13,163 nt of DNA from Bacillota bacterium (GTDB lineage: Bacteria > Bacillota > Clostridia > Oscillospirales > Ruminococcaceae): assembly GCA_023394255.1 (NCBI GenBank), contig JAEXAZ010000218.1, forward strand, positions 1 to 13,163, read 5' to 3'. Under the pieces are notes generated by a model that was given only the letters and a program-made list of their open reading frames with translations, was not told the DNA's origin and searched no databases. Position numbers and translations under genes: made by a program. Positions 6,925 through 13,163 of this stretch are shown in pieces (the first letter of the stretch is position 1; each line of letters opens with the position of its first letter).

Positions 6925-8532
6925 ATGTATCAGGCGCTTTATCGAAAATGGCGTCCGCGCGATTTTGATGATGTGGTGGGACAGGAGCATATTACCGTCA
7001 CGTTGAAGCATGAGGTCGCTTCCGGAAAATTTTCACACGCCTACCTGTTCACCGGCTCCCGGGGAACGGGTAAAACGAGTTGTTCCAAAATTGTGGCAAA
7101 GGCGGTCAACTGCCTTCATCCAAAAGACGGAAACCCCTGCAACGAGTGTGAAATCTGCCGCGGGATTGATGACGGTTCCATTTTGGATGTGGCGGAAATT
7201 GACGCGGCCAGCAACAACGGCGTGGACAACATCAGGCAGCTGCGCGAGGAAGCGTATTTCATGCCTGCTGTGGCAAAATACCGGGTCTATATTCTCGATG
7301 AGTGCCATATGCTCTCTCCCGGCGCGGTCAACGCGCTGCTGAAAATCCTGGAGGAGCCGCCCGAGCACGTCATTTTTATTCTCGCCACAACGGAAATCCA
7401 TAAGGTTTTGCCAACGATTCTCTCCCGCTGCCAGCGGTTTGATTTTAAACGGATCAAATCCCGCACCATTGCGGACAGGCTGCTGTATGTCTGCGGGCAG
7501 GAGCAGGTCGGGATTGATGATGACGCCGCGATGCTGATTGCCCGCCTTTCCGACGGCGGCATGCGCGACGCGCTGTCCCTGCTGGATTTGTGCATCTCCT
7601 ATGGCGGCGCGATCACCGCTGAAGTTGTGACAAAGGCGGCCGGTCTGTCCGGGCAGGAGCCGCTTTTTGGGATGGCGGATGCGGCTGCTGCCGGCAATCC
7701 GTCGAAGGCGTTGGTGATCCTGGAGGCGCTGAGCGAAAATTCCGTGGACTATCTGCGGCTGTGCGAACAGCTTGTCGGCCACTATCGGAATTTGATGATT
7801 GCCCGGACGGTGAAAGAACCGGACGACCTGATTCAGGCGACACCGGAGGATTTGCTGCTGCTGCACAAGCAGGCCGGGGAAATCCCGCTTGCCAGGGTGA
7901 TGTATTCCATTGACGTGCTGCAGGAAACCATGGGAAAGCTGTCCAGAACCGCGTTTAAGCGCACGGAATTTGAGATGGCTTTGATCCGCCTGTGCGACGC
8001 CAGAATGGGAAACGGCATGGAAGGCCTTGCGGAACGGATTGACAAGCTGGAAAAAATGATCCGGACAGGCGCGGGCGCCCCGGCTCCCGAGCCGGTTCAG
8101 CCCGCTGCCGGTGCCAGACCGGTTTTGCAGGCGGAGCCGCCGGCCCCTTCCGCAAAACCGGAGAAAAGCGCCGAGCCGGCCGCACGGGCCGGGAGCAAGG
8201 AAGTGGAGCCGTTTCCTCAGTGGGCGGAGGTTTTGTCGGAGCTTCAGAAGATCAACGGCGCGCTCCATGGCGCAATGATTGATTCCTGCGCCTACACTTC
8301 GGAAGACATGATGCTTATCGATTGCAAGAACGAGATGTTCCTGACGCTGCTCCGCACCAGCATGGCGGCCAAGGAAAGCCTGCGCAGCGCGATCCTGTCC
8401 GTAACCGGGCAGAAATATAATTTAGGCCCTTATAATCCCGAAAAGCACGCCGTGGCTCAAAAGGCTTCCGACCCGCTGATGGGGATGCTGAAGAAGGCAA
8501 GTGCACTGAATGTGCCGGTCGATCTGAAATAA
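6925..8532 (+). CDS. dnaX: DNA polymerase III subunit gamma/tau (clamp loader)
   Basis: DnaX is the ATPase core of the clamp loader that places the sliding clamp on primed DNA. The 535-residue protein opens with the family signature YQALYRKWRPRDFDDVVGQEH. Walker A GSRGTGKT is at 44-51. The zinc-binding cysteines are C63, C72, C75 and C78. The Walker B/DExH motif reads DECH at 125-128, and ATTEIHK and the SRC arginine-finger motif follow. A low-complexity Ala/Pro/Glu linker (about 380-430) leads to a C-terminal domain of about 100 residues, so this is a full tau-type product. I see no A-AAA-AAG slippery site, so a frameshifted gamma form as in E. coli is not indicated. The start is ATG 6925 with AGGTGAGG at 6914-6921; an upstream in-frame GTG at 6871 would lie inside the SRP RNA. 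Only 25 bases separate it from the end of the SRP RNA. Confidence 0.96.
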   Translation: MYQALYRKWRPRDFDDVVGQEHITVTLKHEVASGKFSHAYLFTGSRGTGKTSCSKIVAKAVNCLHPKDGNPCNECEICRGIDDGSILDVAEIDAASNNGVDNIRQLREEAYFMPAVAKYRVYILDECHMLSPGAVNALLKILEEPPEHVIFILATTEIHKVLPTILSRCQRFDFKRIKSRTIADRLLYVCGQEQVGIDDDAAMLIARLSDGGMRDALSLLDLCISYGGAITAEVVTKAAGLSGQEPLFGMADAAAAGNPSKALVILEALSENSVDYLRLCEQLVGHYRNLMIARTVKEPDDLIQATPEDLLLLHKQAGEIPLARVMYSIDVLQETMGKLSRTAFKRTEFEMALIRLCDARMGNGMEGLAERIDKLEKMIRTGAGAPAPEPVQPAAGARPVLQAEPPAPSAKPEKSAEPAARAGSKEVEPFPQWAEVLSELQKINGALHGAMIDSCAYTSEDMMLIDCKNEMFLTLLRTSMAAKESLRSAILSVTGQKYNLGPYNPEKHAVAQKASDPLMGMLKKASALNVPVDLK

Positions 8533-8558
8533 AAGATGAAATTTTGGAGGAACTTACC

Positions 8559-8906
8559 GTGAAAGCAAGATTGCCACAGGGGATGGGCGGCGGCCCCCAG
8601 AATATGAACGCCATGATCCGTCAGGCTCAGAAAATGCAGGAAGACATGAAGAAAAAGCAGGAAGAGCTGGAGCAGATGGAATTTACCACAACTTCCGGAG
8701 GCGGTATGGTTGAGGTTGTCATCAGCGGGAAGAAAGAGATCAAATCCATTTCTCTGAAACCGGAAATTGTTGACCCGGAAGATATTGAAATGCTGCAGGA
8801 TTTGATGGTTGCCGCCATGAATGAGGCGATCCGCACCGTTGAGGAAAAGTCCGCCTCGGAAATGGAGAAAATCACCGGGAACCTCAATGTCCCGGGGATG
8901 TTTTAG
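8559..8906 (+). CDS. ybaB: YbaB/EbfC family nucleoid-associated protein
   Basis: Members of this family are small dimeric DNA-binding proteins, and the gene almost always sits between dnaX and recR, as here. The 115-residue product has the typical N-terminal helix rich in Met, Gln and Lys (NAMIRQAQKMQEDMKKKQEELE), a central strand region (GGGMVEVVISGKKEIKSISL) and the family block PEIVDPEDIEMLQDLMVAAMN, with a short glycine/methionine-rich N-terminus. The start is GTG 8559 with GGAGG at 8546-8550, eight bases away; a TTG at 8544 in the same frame overlaps that site and is unlikely. It follows dnaX by 26 bases and precedes recR by 8 bases, clearly one operon. Confidence 0.95.
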   Translation: MKARLPQGMGGGPQNMNAMIRQAQKMQEDMKKKQEELEQMEFTTTSGGGMVEVVISGKKEIKSISLKPEIVDPEDIEMLQDLMVAAMNEAIRTVEEKSASEMEKITGNLNVPGMF

Positions 8907-8914
8907 AGGAAACG

Positions 8915-9514
8915 ATGGCGTATAACGTTTTGCCGCTCACCAAACTGATCGAGCAGTTTGAACGCCTGCCCGGAATCGGCAGGAAATCCGCCCAGCGCCT
9001 GGCGTTCTATGTGCTGTCTCTTTCAAAAGAAAGGGCGCAGCAGTTTGCGGATGCAATTGTGGAAGCACATGAAAAGATCAAAAAATGCAAGGTGTGCCAA
9101 AGCCTGACGGAAAGCGAGCTCTGCCCGATTTGCGCGGACCAGGCCCGCGACCGGAGTATCGTCTGCGTGGTGGAAAACTCACAGGATGTCATTGCATTTG
9201 AGCGCACCAAAGAATATCACGGGCTCTATCATGTGCTGCATGGGCTGATTTCGCCGATGGACGGAATCGGGCCTGATCAGCTTTACATAAAAGAACTGAT
9301 TGCAAGGATGGGCGACGGCGTGATCAGGGAAGTGGTGATGGCCACAAGCCCCACTGTGGAGGGGGAAGCCACGGCAATGTATATTGCCCGGCTTTTAAAA
9401 CCGATGCATGTGCGGGTGACACGGCTCGCCTATGGGATTCCGGTGGGCAGCAACCTTGAATATGCGGATGAGGTAACGCTTTACCGCGCGCTTGAGGGCC
9501 GCAGTGAAATCTGA
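8915..9514 (+). CDS. recR: Recombination mediator protein RecR
   Basis: RecR works with RecO and RecF to load RecA on SSB-coated single-stranded DNA during gap repair. The 199 residues match the usual length. A helix-hairpin-helix, LPGIGRKSAQRLAF, is at 18-31. The zinc finger cysteines are C58, C61, C70 and C73. The Toprim domain begins at about residue 79 (SIVCVVENSQDVIAFE) and contains the conserved GLYHVLHGLISPMDGIGP. The C-terminal RLAYGIPVGSNLEYADEVTL is nearly invariant in the family. The start is ATG 8915, with AGAGGA overlapping the ybaB stop and four bases away, which suggests translational coupling. It is the last gene of the dnaX operon, followed by a hairpin. Confidence 0.97.
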   Translation: MAYNVLPLTKLIEQFERLPGIGRKSAQRLAFYVLSLSKERAQQFADAIVEAHEKIKKCKVCQSLTESELCPICADQARDRSIVCVVENSQDVIAFERTKEYHGLYHVLHGLISPMDGIGPDQLYIKELIARMGDGVIREVVMATSPTVEGEATAMYIARLLKPMHVRVTRLAYGIPVGSNLEYADEVTLYRALEGRSEI

Positions 9515-9521
9515 TGCGGGG

Positions 9522-9554
9522 AACAGCCTTTGCACAATTGTGCGGGGCTGTTTT
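9522..9554 (+). terminator. Probable terminator after recR
   Basis: AACAGCC at 9522-9528 pairs with GGCTGTT at 9546-9552, and the inner palindrome GCAC-AATT-GTGC at 9532-9543 extends the hairpin. TTTT follows at 9551-9554. The T-run is short, so termination may be partial. Confidence 0.65.
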
Positions 9555-9691
9555 GCTGTGTAAAACAGCGCAGAAAGATCGATGCGCGCAGTAATCCCGG
9601 CAAAAGCCGGAACCGCGATGCCTGCACGTGAAGTTCTATGCCGGGAATCCGTCGATGTGATCTTATTTTGGGTAGAGGGGTTTTATTCAAT
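9555..9691 (+). other. Leader region of the TauE/SafE gene with possible alternative hairpins
   Basis: CCGGC at 9597-9601 can pair locally with GCCGG at 9606-9610 (AAAA loop). TCCCGGCA at 9595-9602 can instead pair perfectly with TGCCGGGA at 9639-9646. These pairings exclude each other. I see no T-run, clear promoter or known riboswitch motif, so regulation is only a possibility. Confidence 0.35.
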
Positions 9692-10456
9692 ATGACAACG
9701 ATGCAAATGATTCTGATTGTGTGCCCGCTTGTTTTTCTGGCGAGCTTTGTGGACAGCATCGCCGGAGGGGGCGGGCTGATCAGCCTGCCGGCCTTCATGC
9801 TGACAGGGATGCCGGTACATATGGCGTGCGGAAGCAACAAGTTTTCGGCCTGCGCCGGGAGCATTATATCCGCGGTCCGGTTTTACAGAAACGGCAAAAT
9901 GCACGTCCTTGGGGCTGTCATTTCCGGAATTTTGGCGCTGGCCGGCGCGGCGATCGGCTCCAGACTGAACCTGATGATTGACAGCGGCACGCTGAAAAGG
10001 ATTTTTTTAATCATCCTTCCGGTTGTGGCGGTGTTTGTCCTGTTCGGTGGGAACAGCCGGCGGAGGAAAACCCTGCTGGAAGGCAGAAAGCTGTACCTGA
10101 GCTGTGCGCTGATCGGCTTTTTTATCGGGGCTTATGACGGGTTGATCGGACCCGGGACAGGCACCTTCATGATTTTCTGCTATACCACCTTCGTGGGATT
10201 CGATTACGTGACCGCAAGCGGTAATGCGAAAGTTGCCAACCTGTCGTCCAATTTTGCAAGCATGGTGCTCTATCTTTTCGCGGGACAGATCCTCTTTTCC
10301 GTGGCGGTTCCGGCGGCTGTCTGCTGCATCTGCGGCGGCTGGCTGGGGAGCGGCATGGCCATTCAAAAGGGCAGCAAATTCATAAAGGCCATGCTGATTG
10401 TCGTGCTGATCGGGATTTTTGGAAAGCTGATTTGGGATTTGCATTTATTTGGCTGA
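9692..10456 (+). CDS. TauE/SafE family (sulfite exporter TauE-like) membrane permease
   Basis: This family comprises inner-membrane transporters for small anions such as sulfite and sulfoacetate, and many members have no assigned substrate. The 254-residue product is hydrophobic with about seven to eight membrane segments. The family signature lies in the first part: DSIAGGGGLISLPAFMLTGMP, then GSNKFSACAGSIISAVRFYRNGKM. The second half repeats the pattern with GAYDGLIGPGTGTFMIF and ASGNAKVANLSSNFASM, as expected for a duplicated fold. The start ATG 9692 gives the usual length; AGAGGGG at 9674-9680 is 11 bases away, which is rather far. An in-frame ATG at 9638 would add 18 non-conserved residues. 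No sulfur or taurine genes are near, so the substrate is unknown. Confidence 0.88.
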   Translation: MTTMQMILIVCPLVFLASFVDSIAGGGGLISLPAFMLTGMPVHMACGSNKFSACAGSIISAVRFYRNGKMHVLGAVISGILALAGAAIGSRLNLMIDSGTLKRIFLIILPVVAVFVLFGGNSRRRKTLLEGRKLYLSCALIGFFIGAYDGLIGPGTGTFMIFCYTTFVGFDYVTASGNAKVANLSSNFASMVLYLFAGQILFSVAVPAAVCCICGGWLGSGMAIQKGSKFIKAMLIVVLIGIFGKLIWDLHLFG

Positions 10457-10467
10457 GACGTCCCGTG

Positions 10468-10496
10468 TTGACGAAATACCGGAAAAATGCTATGAT
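10468..10496 (+). promoter_or_regulatory. SigA-type promoter ahead of the GtrA family gene
   Basis: TTGACG at 10468-10473 and TATGAT at 10491-10496 are separated by 17 bases. Transcription would start near 10503, leaving a leader of about 135 bases before the GtrA family gene and possibly driving smpB too. Confidence 0.7.
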
Positions 10497-10638
10497 AATC
10501 TGCGCGAAGCAATCTTTTTGCATCGTTTTTGACGCGATTTTTTAACTGTATGCCCGCTCAACGCTGCCATACGCTTTGATTAAATCAGATATTTTGTGGC
10601 AAAATAAGGAAAGAACGGAAAAGAAAGGCTTTCAATCA

Positions 10639-11040
10639 ATGATTGATTTTTTTCATCTGAATGAAGACGAATTCAAACGTCTTTTGAAATTCAGTGTTAC
10701 AGGCGTGGTTAATACGCTGGTAGACGTCGGGGTATATTCGCTTTTGTCTGTGGCGCTCGGCGTGAATGTTTTTTTGGGACAGTGCTGCGGATACGCTGCC
10801 GGAATGCTGAACAGCTATCTGATTAACCGTAAGTGGACGTTCCGGACGTCTCACCGCTTTTTCAGTCTGCAACTGGTGCGTTTTATTATCACCAACCTTG
10901 CGGTGCTGGCGGTCAGCCTTCTGCTTTTAAAGGTCTCGATGGACTATTTTGGAATGGGAAAACTGGTTGCCAAACTTGCGACCACCTGCGTTACACTGGT
11001 GCTGAATTTCGTTATCAGCCGTCTCTGGGTGTTCCGATAA
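10639..11040 (+). CDS. GtrA family membrane protein
   Basis: GtrA family proteins are small four-helix membrane proteins linked to movement of lipid-linked sugars across the membrane or to cell-surface polysaccharide synthesis. The 133-residue product shows the family pattern: KFSVTGVVNTLVDVGVYSLL (first helix), then FLGQCCGYAAGMLNSYLINRKWTF with the hallmark asparagine-rich N-S-Y-x-x-N-R-K-W-T-F, then two more helices (FIITNLAVLAVSLLLL and LVAKLATTCVTLVLNFVISRLWVF). The ending NFVISRLWVFR is also typical. The start ATG 10639 has AAAGG at 10624-10628, ten bases away; an upstream TTG at 10576 would add non-conserved residues. No glycosyltransferase partner is adjacent. It precedes smpB by 49 bases on the same strand. 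Confidence 0.9.
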   Translation: MIDFFHLNEDEFKRLLKFSVTGVVNTLVDVGVYSLLSVALGVNVFLGQCCGYAAGMLNSYLINRKWTFRTSHRFFSLQLVRFIITNLAVLAVSLLLLKVSMDYFGMGKLVAKLATTCVTLVLNFVISRLWVFR

Positions 11041-11089
11041 AAACAGTCATCTTGCGGGTGGATGAGGAGACAGAAAGGACTTGTGACCG

Positions 11090-11557
11090 ATGGAAAAAAA
11101 ATCGACCAAAACCATCAGTGTGAACCGCAAGGCACGACATGAATATTTTGTGGAAGAAAGCTTTGAAGCGGGTATAGAACTGTTTGGCACGGAGGTGAAA
11201 TCTCTGCGCGCCGGTTCCTGCAATCTGAAAGACAGCTGGTGCGACATTTCAAACGGGGAACTGTATGTCAAGCAGATGCACATTGCACCCTATGAGCACG
11301 GCAATATTTTTAACCGTGACTCCTACCGTGAGCGCCGTCTGCTGATGCACAGGCGGGAGATCCATAAGCTGATGGGGCTGGTGGCCCAGCAGGGCTACAC
11401 GCTGATCCCGCTTTCGCTTTATTTTAAAGGCTCGCGTGTGAAAATGCAGCTGGGGCTCTGCAAAGGAAAGCAACTGCATGATAAGCGCAGTGACATGGCC
11501 AAGCGTGATGCGCAGAGAGATATTGACAGGGCTCTGCGGGATAGACAAAAAGCATAA
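11090..11557 (+). CDS. smpB: SsrA-binding protein SmpB
   Basis: SmpB binds tmRNA and delivers it to ribosomes stalled on broken mRNA, standing in for the codon-anticodon pair. The 155 residues match the family. The N-terminal block NRKARHEYFVEESFEAGIEL, the strand GTEVKSLRAGSCNLKDSWCDI and the HIAPYEHGN segment are typical. YFKGSRVKMQLGLCKGKQLHDKR leads into the basic C-terminal tail (DMAKRDAQRDIDRALRDRQKA), which enters the mRNA channel of the ribosome. The start is ATG 11090 with AAAGGA at 11074-11079. Its RNA partner ssrA begins 43 bases after the stop, and the ssrA promoter overlaps the last codons. Confidence 0.97.
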   Translation: MEKKSTKTISVNRKARHEYFVEESFEAGIELFGTEVKSLRAGSCNLKDSWCDISNGELYVKQMHIAPYEHGNIFNRDSYRERRLLMHRREIHKLMGLVAQQGYTLIPLSLYFKGSRVKMQLGLCKGKQLHDKRSDMAKRDAQRDIDRALRDRQKA

Positions 11558-11570
11558 AATGTGTTATACT
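11542..11570 (+). promoter_or_regulatory. SigA-type promoter of ssrA, overlapping the smpB 3' end
   Basis: TAGACA at 11542-11547 lies inside the last smpB codons, and TATACT at 11565-11570 lies just after its stop; the spacer is 17 bases. Transcription should start near 11577, about 24 bases before the mature tmRNA 5' end. The leader holds a hairpin, ACAACC/GGTTGT, at 11578-11595. Confidence 0.78.
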
Positions 11571-11600
11571 ATTCATACAACCTGACTGGGTTGTTTATCT

Positions 11601-11949
11601 GGGGATGTAAAGGTTTCGACGGGGATTTTGAAGTCTGAGCAGCGAGTAGAGGAGCATGCACCTCTATAAAAGTATGACGTTTTAAATTAGACGACAATAA
11701 TAATTTAGCTTTTGCTGCTTAATTAAGCAGCCGTCTTACCGCGGAGTACCACGGCCGCGGATAAGGCGTCGATTAGTGGTGAACGATCTGTCCGAGCGCC
11801 TCGTAGGATAAGACCGTATTGGGGGCTACCAAACTGTTTAGCCTGTCTGCCGGCGATTCGGTGAGGGAATCTTAAAAGACTGACTGCACTCGGAGAAACT
11901 TGGATGAATGAGTTTTCGGACGCGGGTTCAATTCCCGCCATCTCCACCA
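11601..11949 (+). ncRNA. ssrA: tmRNA (transfer-messenger RNA)
   Basis: tmRNA rescues stalled ribosomes by acting first as alanyl-tRNA and then as a short mRNA that adds a degradation tag. The 349-base RNA has GGGGATG at its 5' end pairing with CATCTCC before the encoded ACCA end, including one G-U pair. The conserved AAAGGTTTCGACGGGG follows the 5' end, and the T-arm GCGGG-TTCAATT-CCCGC precedes the 3' end. The tag frame starts after TTAGAC at the resume codon GAC (11693-11695) and reads DNNNLAFAA before TAA (11720-11722), giving ADNNNLAFAA with the tRNA-borne alanine. The stop lies in the loop of the palindromic hairpin GCTGCTTAATTAAGCAGC. The AA ending fits recognition by ClpXP-type proteases. 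The gene is one piece, not permuted. It follows smpB. Confidence 0.97.
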
Positions 11950-11954
11950 TATGG

Positions 11955-12015
11955 AATGCCTACAGTAAATTGGACAAGTGTTTTCGGACAGTCCAATTTC
12001 TGTAGGCATTTTCTT
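11955..12015 (+). terminator. Hairpin after ssrA, probably inside the end of the insertion sequence
   Basis: AATGCCTACAG plus AAATTGGAC (11955-11975, with one bulged T at 11966) pairs with GTCCAATTT plus CTGTAGGCATT (11991-12010). This gives 20 bp around a 15-base loop. TTTTCTT spans 12009-12015, so on the plus strand it should act as an intrinsic terminator for ssrA. It lies six bases after the tmRNA CCA. Confidence 0.7.
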
Positions 12016-13163
12016 ATTCCTGCAAACTGTTATAAAAGCTGCGTTCCACTTGATTCGGCGTTTGAAACCCCATCCGCTGATGCGGTCTATAGTCATTGAA
12101 ATATTCTATGTACTCTTGCACAGCAGTCTGCAATTCCTCTTCCGTATTGTAAAAGCTGCGCCTGAATTCCTCTTTTTTAATGGATGCAAAAAAGGATTCG
12201 GCAACCGCATTGTCAAACGGCGTACCTGGCTTAGAAAAAGATTGTGTTACATTATATTTTCTCAACAGTGAGCGAAATTCATATGCCATATACTGTGCAC
12301 CCTGATCACTATGAAACATTAGTCCCTGTGGCTGATTTCGGTCGGCAAAGGCACTAGTGAAAGCATTCGTTACCAAGTCTGTATCAATACAGTCTGAAAT
12401 TGTATAAGACAATACTTTGCGGGAGAACAGATCGACAACAATGCAGAGATAATAGAACACCTCACCTACCCGCACATAAGTAATGTCACTGACCCATACA
12501 AGATTAGGGGCTTCTTGGACGAACTGCCGCTTGAGTTTATTAGGGTAGTATTTGTATTGTCTGTCATTCGCTGAATTAGGATATCTGCGCGGCACTTTGT
12601 TGGACAATTCCATTTCCTTCATCAGGCGAATAATTCTCCGTTCGCTCACTACGTAATTATTCTCCATCAGCTTTGCCCGAATTTTTCGTGCGCCGAAACG
12701 CTGTCCACTTTTTTCAAAGATTTCAATGATAAGCGGTTTCAGCACTTCATCTTGTTGCTGAATCAATGTTTTCTCTGGTCTACGAAGCAAATAGTTGTAA
12801 AATGTCGCACGATTTACATCCAGGGTACGACATAGCGCATGGATACTGTATTGGTTTTTTAATTGTTCGATGGCTTGCAATTTTTCTTGCAGTGGGGCTG
12901 TGTTTGAACAGCCGCAATTTACCAATATTTCATTGGTAATGCGCAGCCGCTCGACCTCCTTTTCAAGCAAATAAATCTCTCTTGCGGATTTAGTTTTGGC
13001 GGGAACTTCTGAATACTGTTTAACCCATCCGTACAAGCTGCTCCGTGATACTCCATACTCTGAGCATAGTTCCGGAGCAGTAGAGCCGTTTTGATATAAC
13101 GCCACAATTTGTGTCCGTTCTTCTTCGGTATAACGCTTTGCTATGATAAATCCCTCCTTGATA
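11957..13163 (-). mobile_element. IS3 family insertion sequence (cut by the window edge)
   Basis: The element carries one transposase gene on the minus strand. The end beyond the transposase stop probably lies near TGCCTACAG at 11957, since IS3 family ends begin with TG, but this is inferred. The other end lies outside the window, so the terminal inverted repeats and target duplication cannot be compared. Base composition is more AT-rich than in the neighbouring housekeeping genes. Confidence 0.75.
12014..13144 (-). CDS. IS3 family transposase, single-ORF type, with ATA at the expected start
   Basis: This DDE recombinase excises and inserts the element. From the expected start it would have 376 residues. 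In order these are an N-terminal helix-turn-helix (about 14-45, with CSEYGVSRSSLYGWVKQY), a coiled coil (about 55-80), a second HTH-type segment (RFGARKIRAKLMENNYVVSERR) and the rve integrase core. The catalytic triad is D220 (VWVSDITY), D280 (FHSDQGAQY) and E316 (AVAESFFAS), with 35 residues between the last two. OrfA-like and OrfB-like parts are fused in one frame, as I recall for a Clostridia subgroup whose linker reads CxxxAPLQEKL. A strong AAGGAGG on the minus strand lies eight bases before an ATA (13142-13144) where AUG is expected; GTG at 13105 has no such site. The frame is still open at the window edge. Confidence 0.85.
   Translation of the reverse strand: MAKRYTEEERTQIVALYQNGSTAPELCSEYGVSRSSLYGWVKQYSEVPAKTKSAREIYLLEKEVERLRITNEILVNCGCSNTAPLQEKLQAIEQLKNQYSIHALCRTLDVNRATFYNYLLRRPEKTLIQQQDEVLKPLIIEIFEKSGQRFGARKIRAKLMENNYVVSERRIIRLMKEMELSNKVPRRYPNSANDRQYKYYPNKLKRQFVQEAPNLVWVSDITYVRVGEVFYYLCIVVDLFSRKVLSYTISDCIDTDLVTNAFTSAFADRNQPQGLMFHSDQGAQYMAYEFRSLLRKYNVTQSFSKPGTPFDNAVAESFFASIKKEEFRRSFYNTEEELQTAVQEYIEYFNDYRPHQRMGFQTPNQVERSFYNSLQE

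Noticed and set aside
8048..8060. A-run in dnaX (GGAAAAAATG) as a possible frameshift site for a gamma product.
   Set aside because: It is not an A-AAA-AAG heptamer in the correct phase, and no downstream stem or nearby -1 stop arrangement was seen.
7033..8268. Open frame of 411 codons antisense to dnaX.
   Set aside because: It is rich in Arg, Gln and His as typical for antisense shadows of GC-rich genes, and dnaX is fully supported by motifs.
9604..9620. GGAACCGCG resembles the T-box consensus GGNACCGCG.
   Set aside because: The preceding U and the AGGGU part are missing, only about 60 bases lie upstream so there is no room for stem I and specifier loop, no terminator follows, and the downstream gene is not an aminoacyl-tRNA or amino acid gene.
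11900..11960. ssrA 3' end as an attachment site of an integrative element or prophage.
   Set aside because: No tyrosine recombinase or duplicated ssrA 3' end is visible; the adjacent element codes for an IS3 DDE transposase, which does not use such sites.
12860..12930. Programmed -1 frameshift between orfA and orfB of the IS3 element.
   Set aside because: The helix-turn-helix and the integrase core are in one continuous frame, so no frameshift is needed.

Overview
The window looks like chromosomal core DNA from a Gram-positive bacterium of the class Clostridia. A moderately GC-rich relative of the Oscillospiraceae/Ruminococcaceae is my guess, but the sequence does not prove the family. The main support is the order SRP RNA - dnaX - ybaB - recR, the arrangement known from Bacillus and many Firmicutes, together with the smpB-ssrA pair, strong AGGAGG-type ribosome binding sites and consensus SigA-type promoters with 17-nt spacers.

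Layout. Positions 1-87 hold the last residues of a probable membrane protein, followed by galU (127-996), which ends at a strong hairpin terminator shared with a convergent gene. Positions 1065-2257 form an AT-rich block on the minus strand, coding for a secreted protein and a small membrane protein that I do not recognise. About 500 bases of AT-rich non-coding DNA follow. Next come prfB (release factor 2, without the usual programmed frameshift) with its own promoter and terminator, a class B penicillin-binding protein, and a DegV family lipid-binding protein with its own promoter and a structured leader. Then come the SRP RNA gene, dnaX, ybaB and recR, a TauE/SafE family permease, a GtrA family membrane protein, smpB, and the tmRNA gene ssrA. 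The right end is an IS3 family insertion sequence pointing back toward ssrA and cut by the window edge.

The genes serve several housekeeping jobs: UDP-glucose supply and wall synthesis (galU, the PBP), translation termination and ribosome rescue (prfB, smpB, ssrA), protein targeting (SRP RNA), and replication and recombination (dnaX, ybaB, recR). smpB and ssrA encode the two partners of trans-translation, and the ssrA promoter lies across the end of smpB.

I found no clear new multi-gene system. The points most worth a second look are the degV leader with a possible 22-codon leader ORF ending exactly at the degV start, the insertion sequence a few bases after the tmRNA CCA end, the ATA codon where the transposase start should be, the two unrecognised genes of the AT-rich block, and the lack of a frameshift site in prfB.
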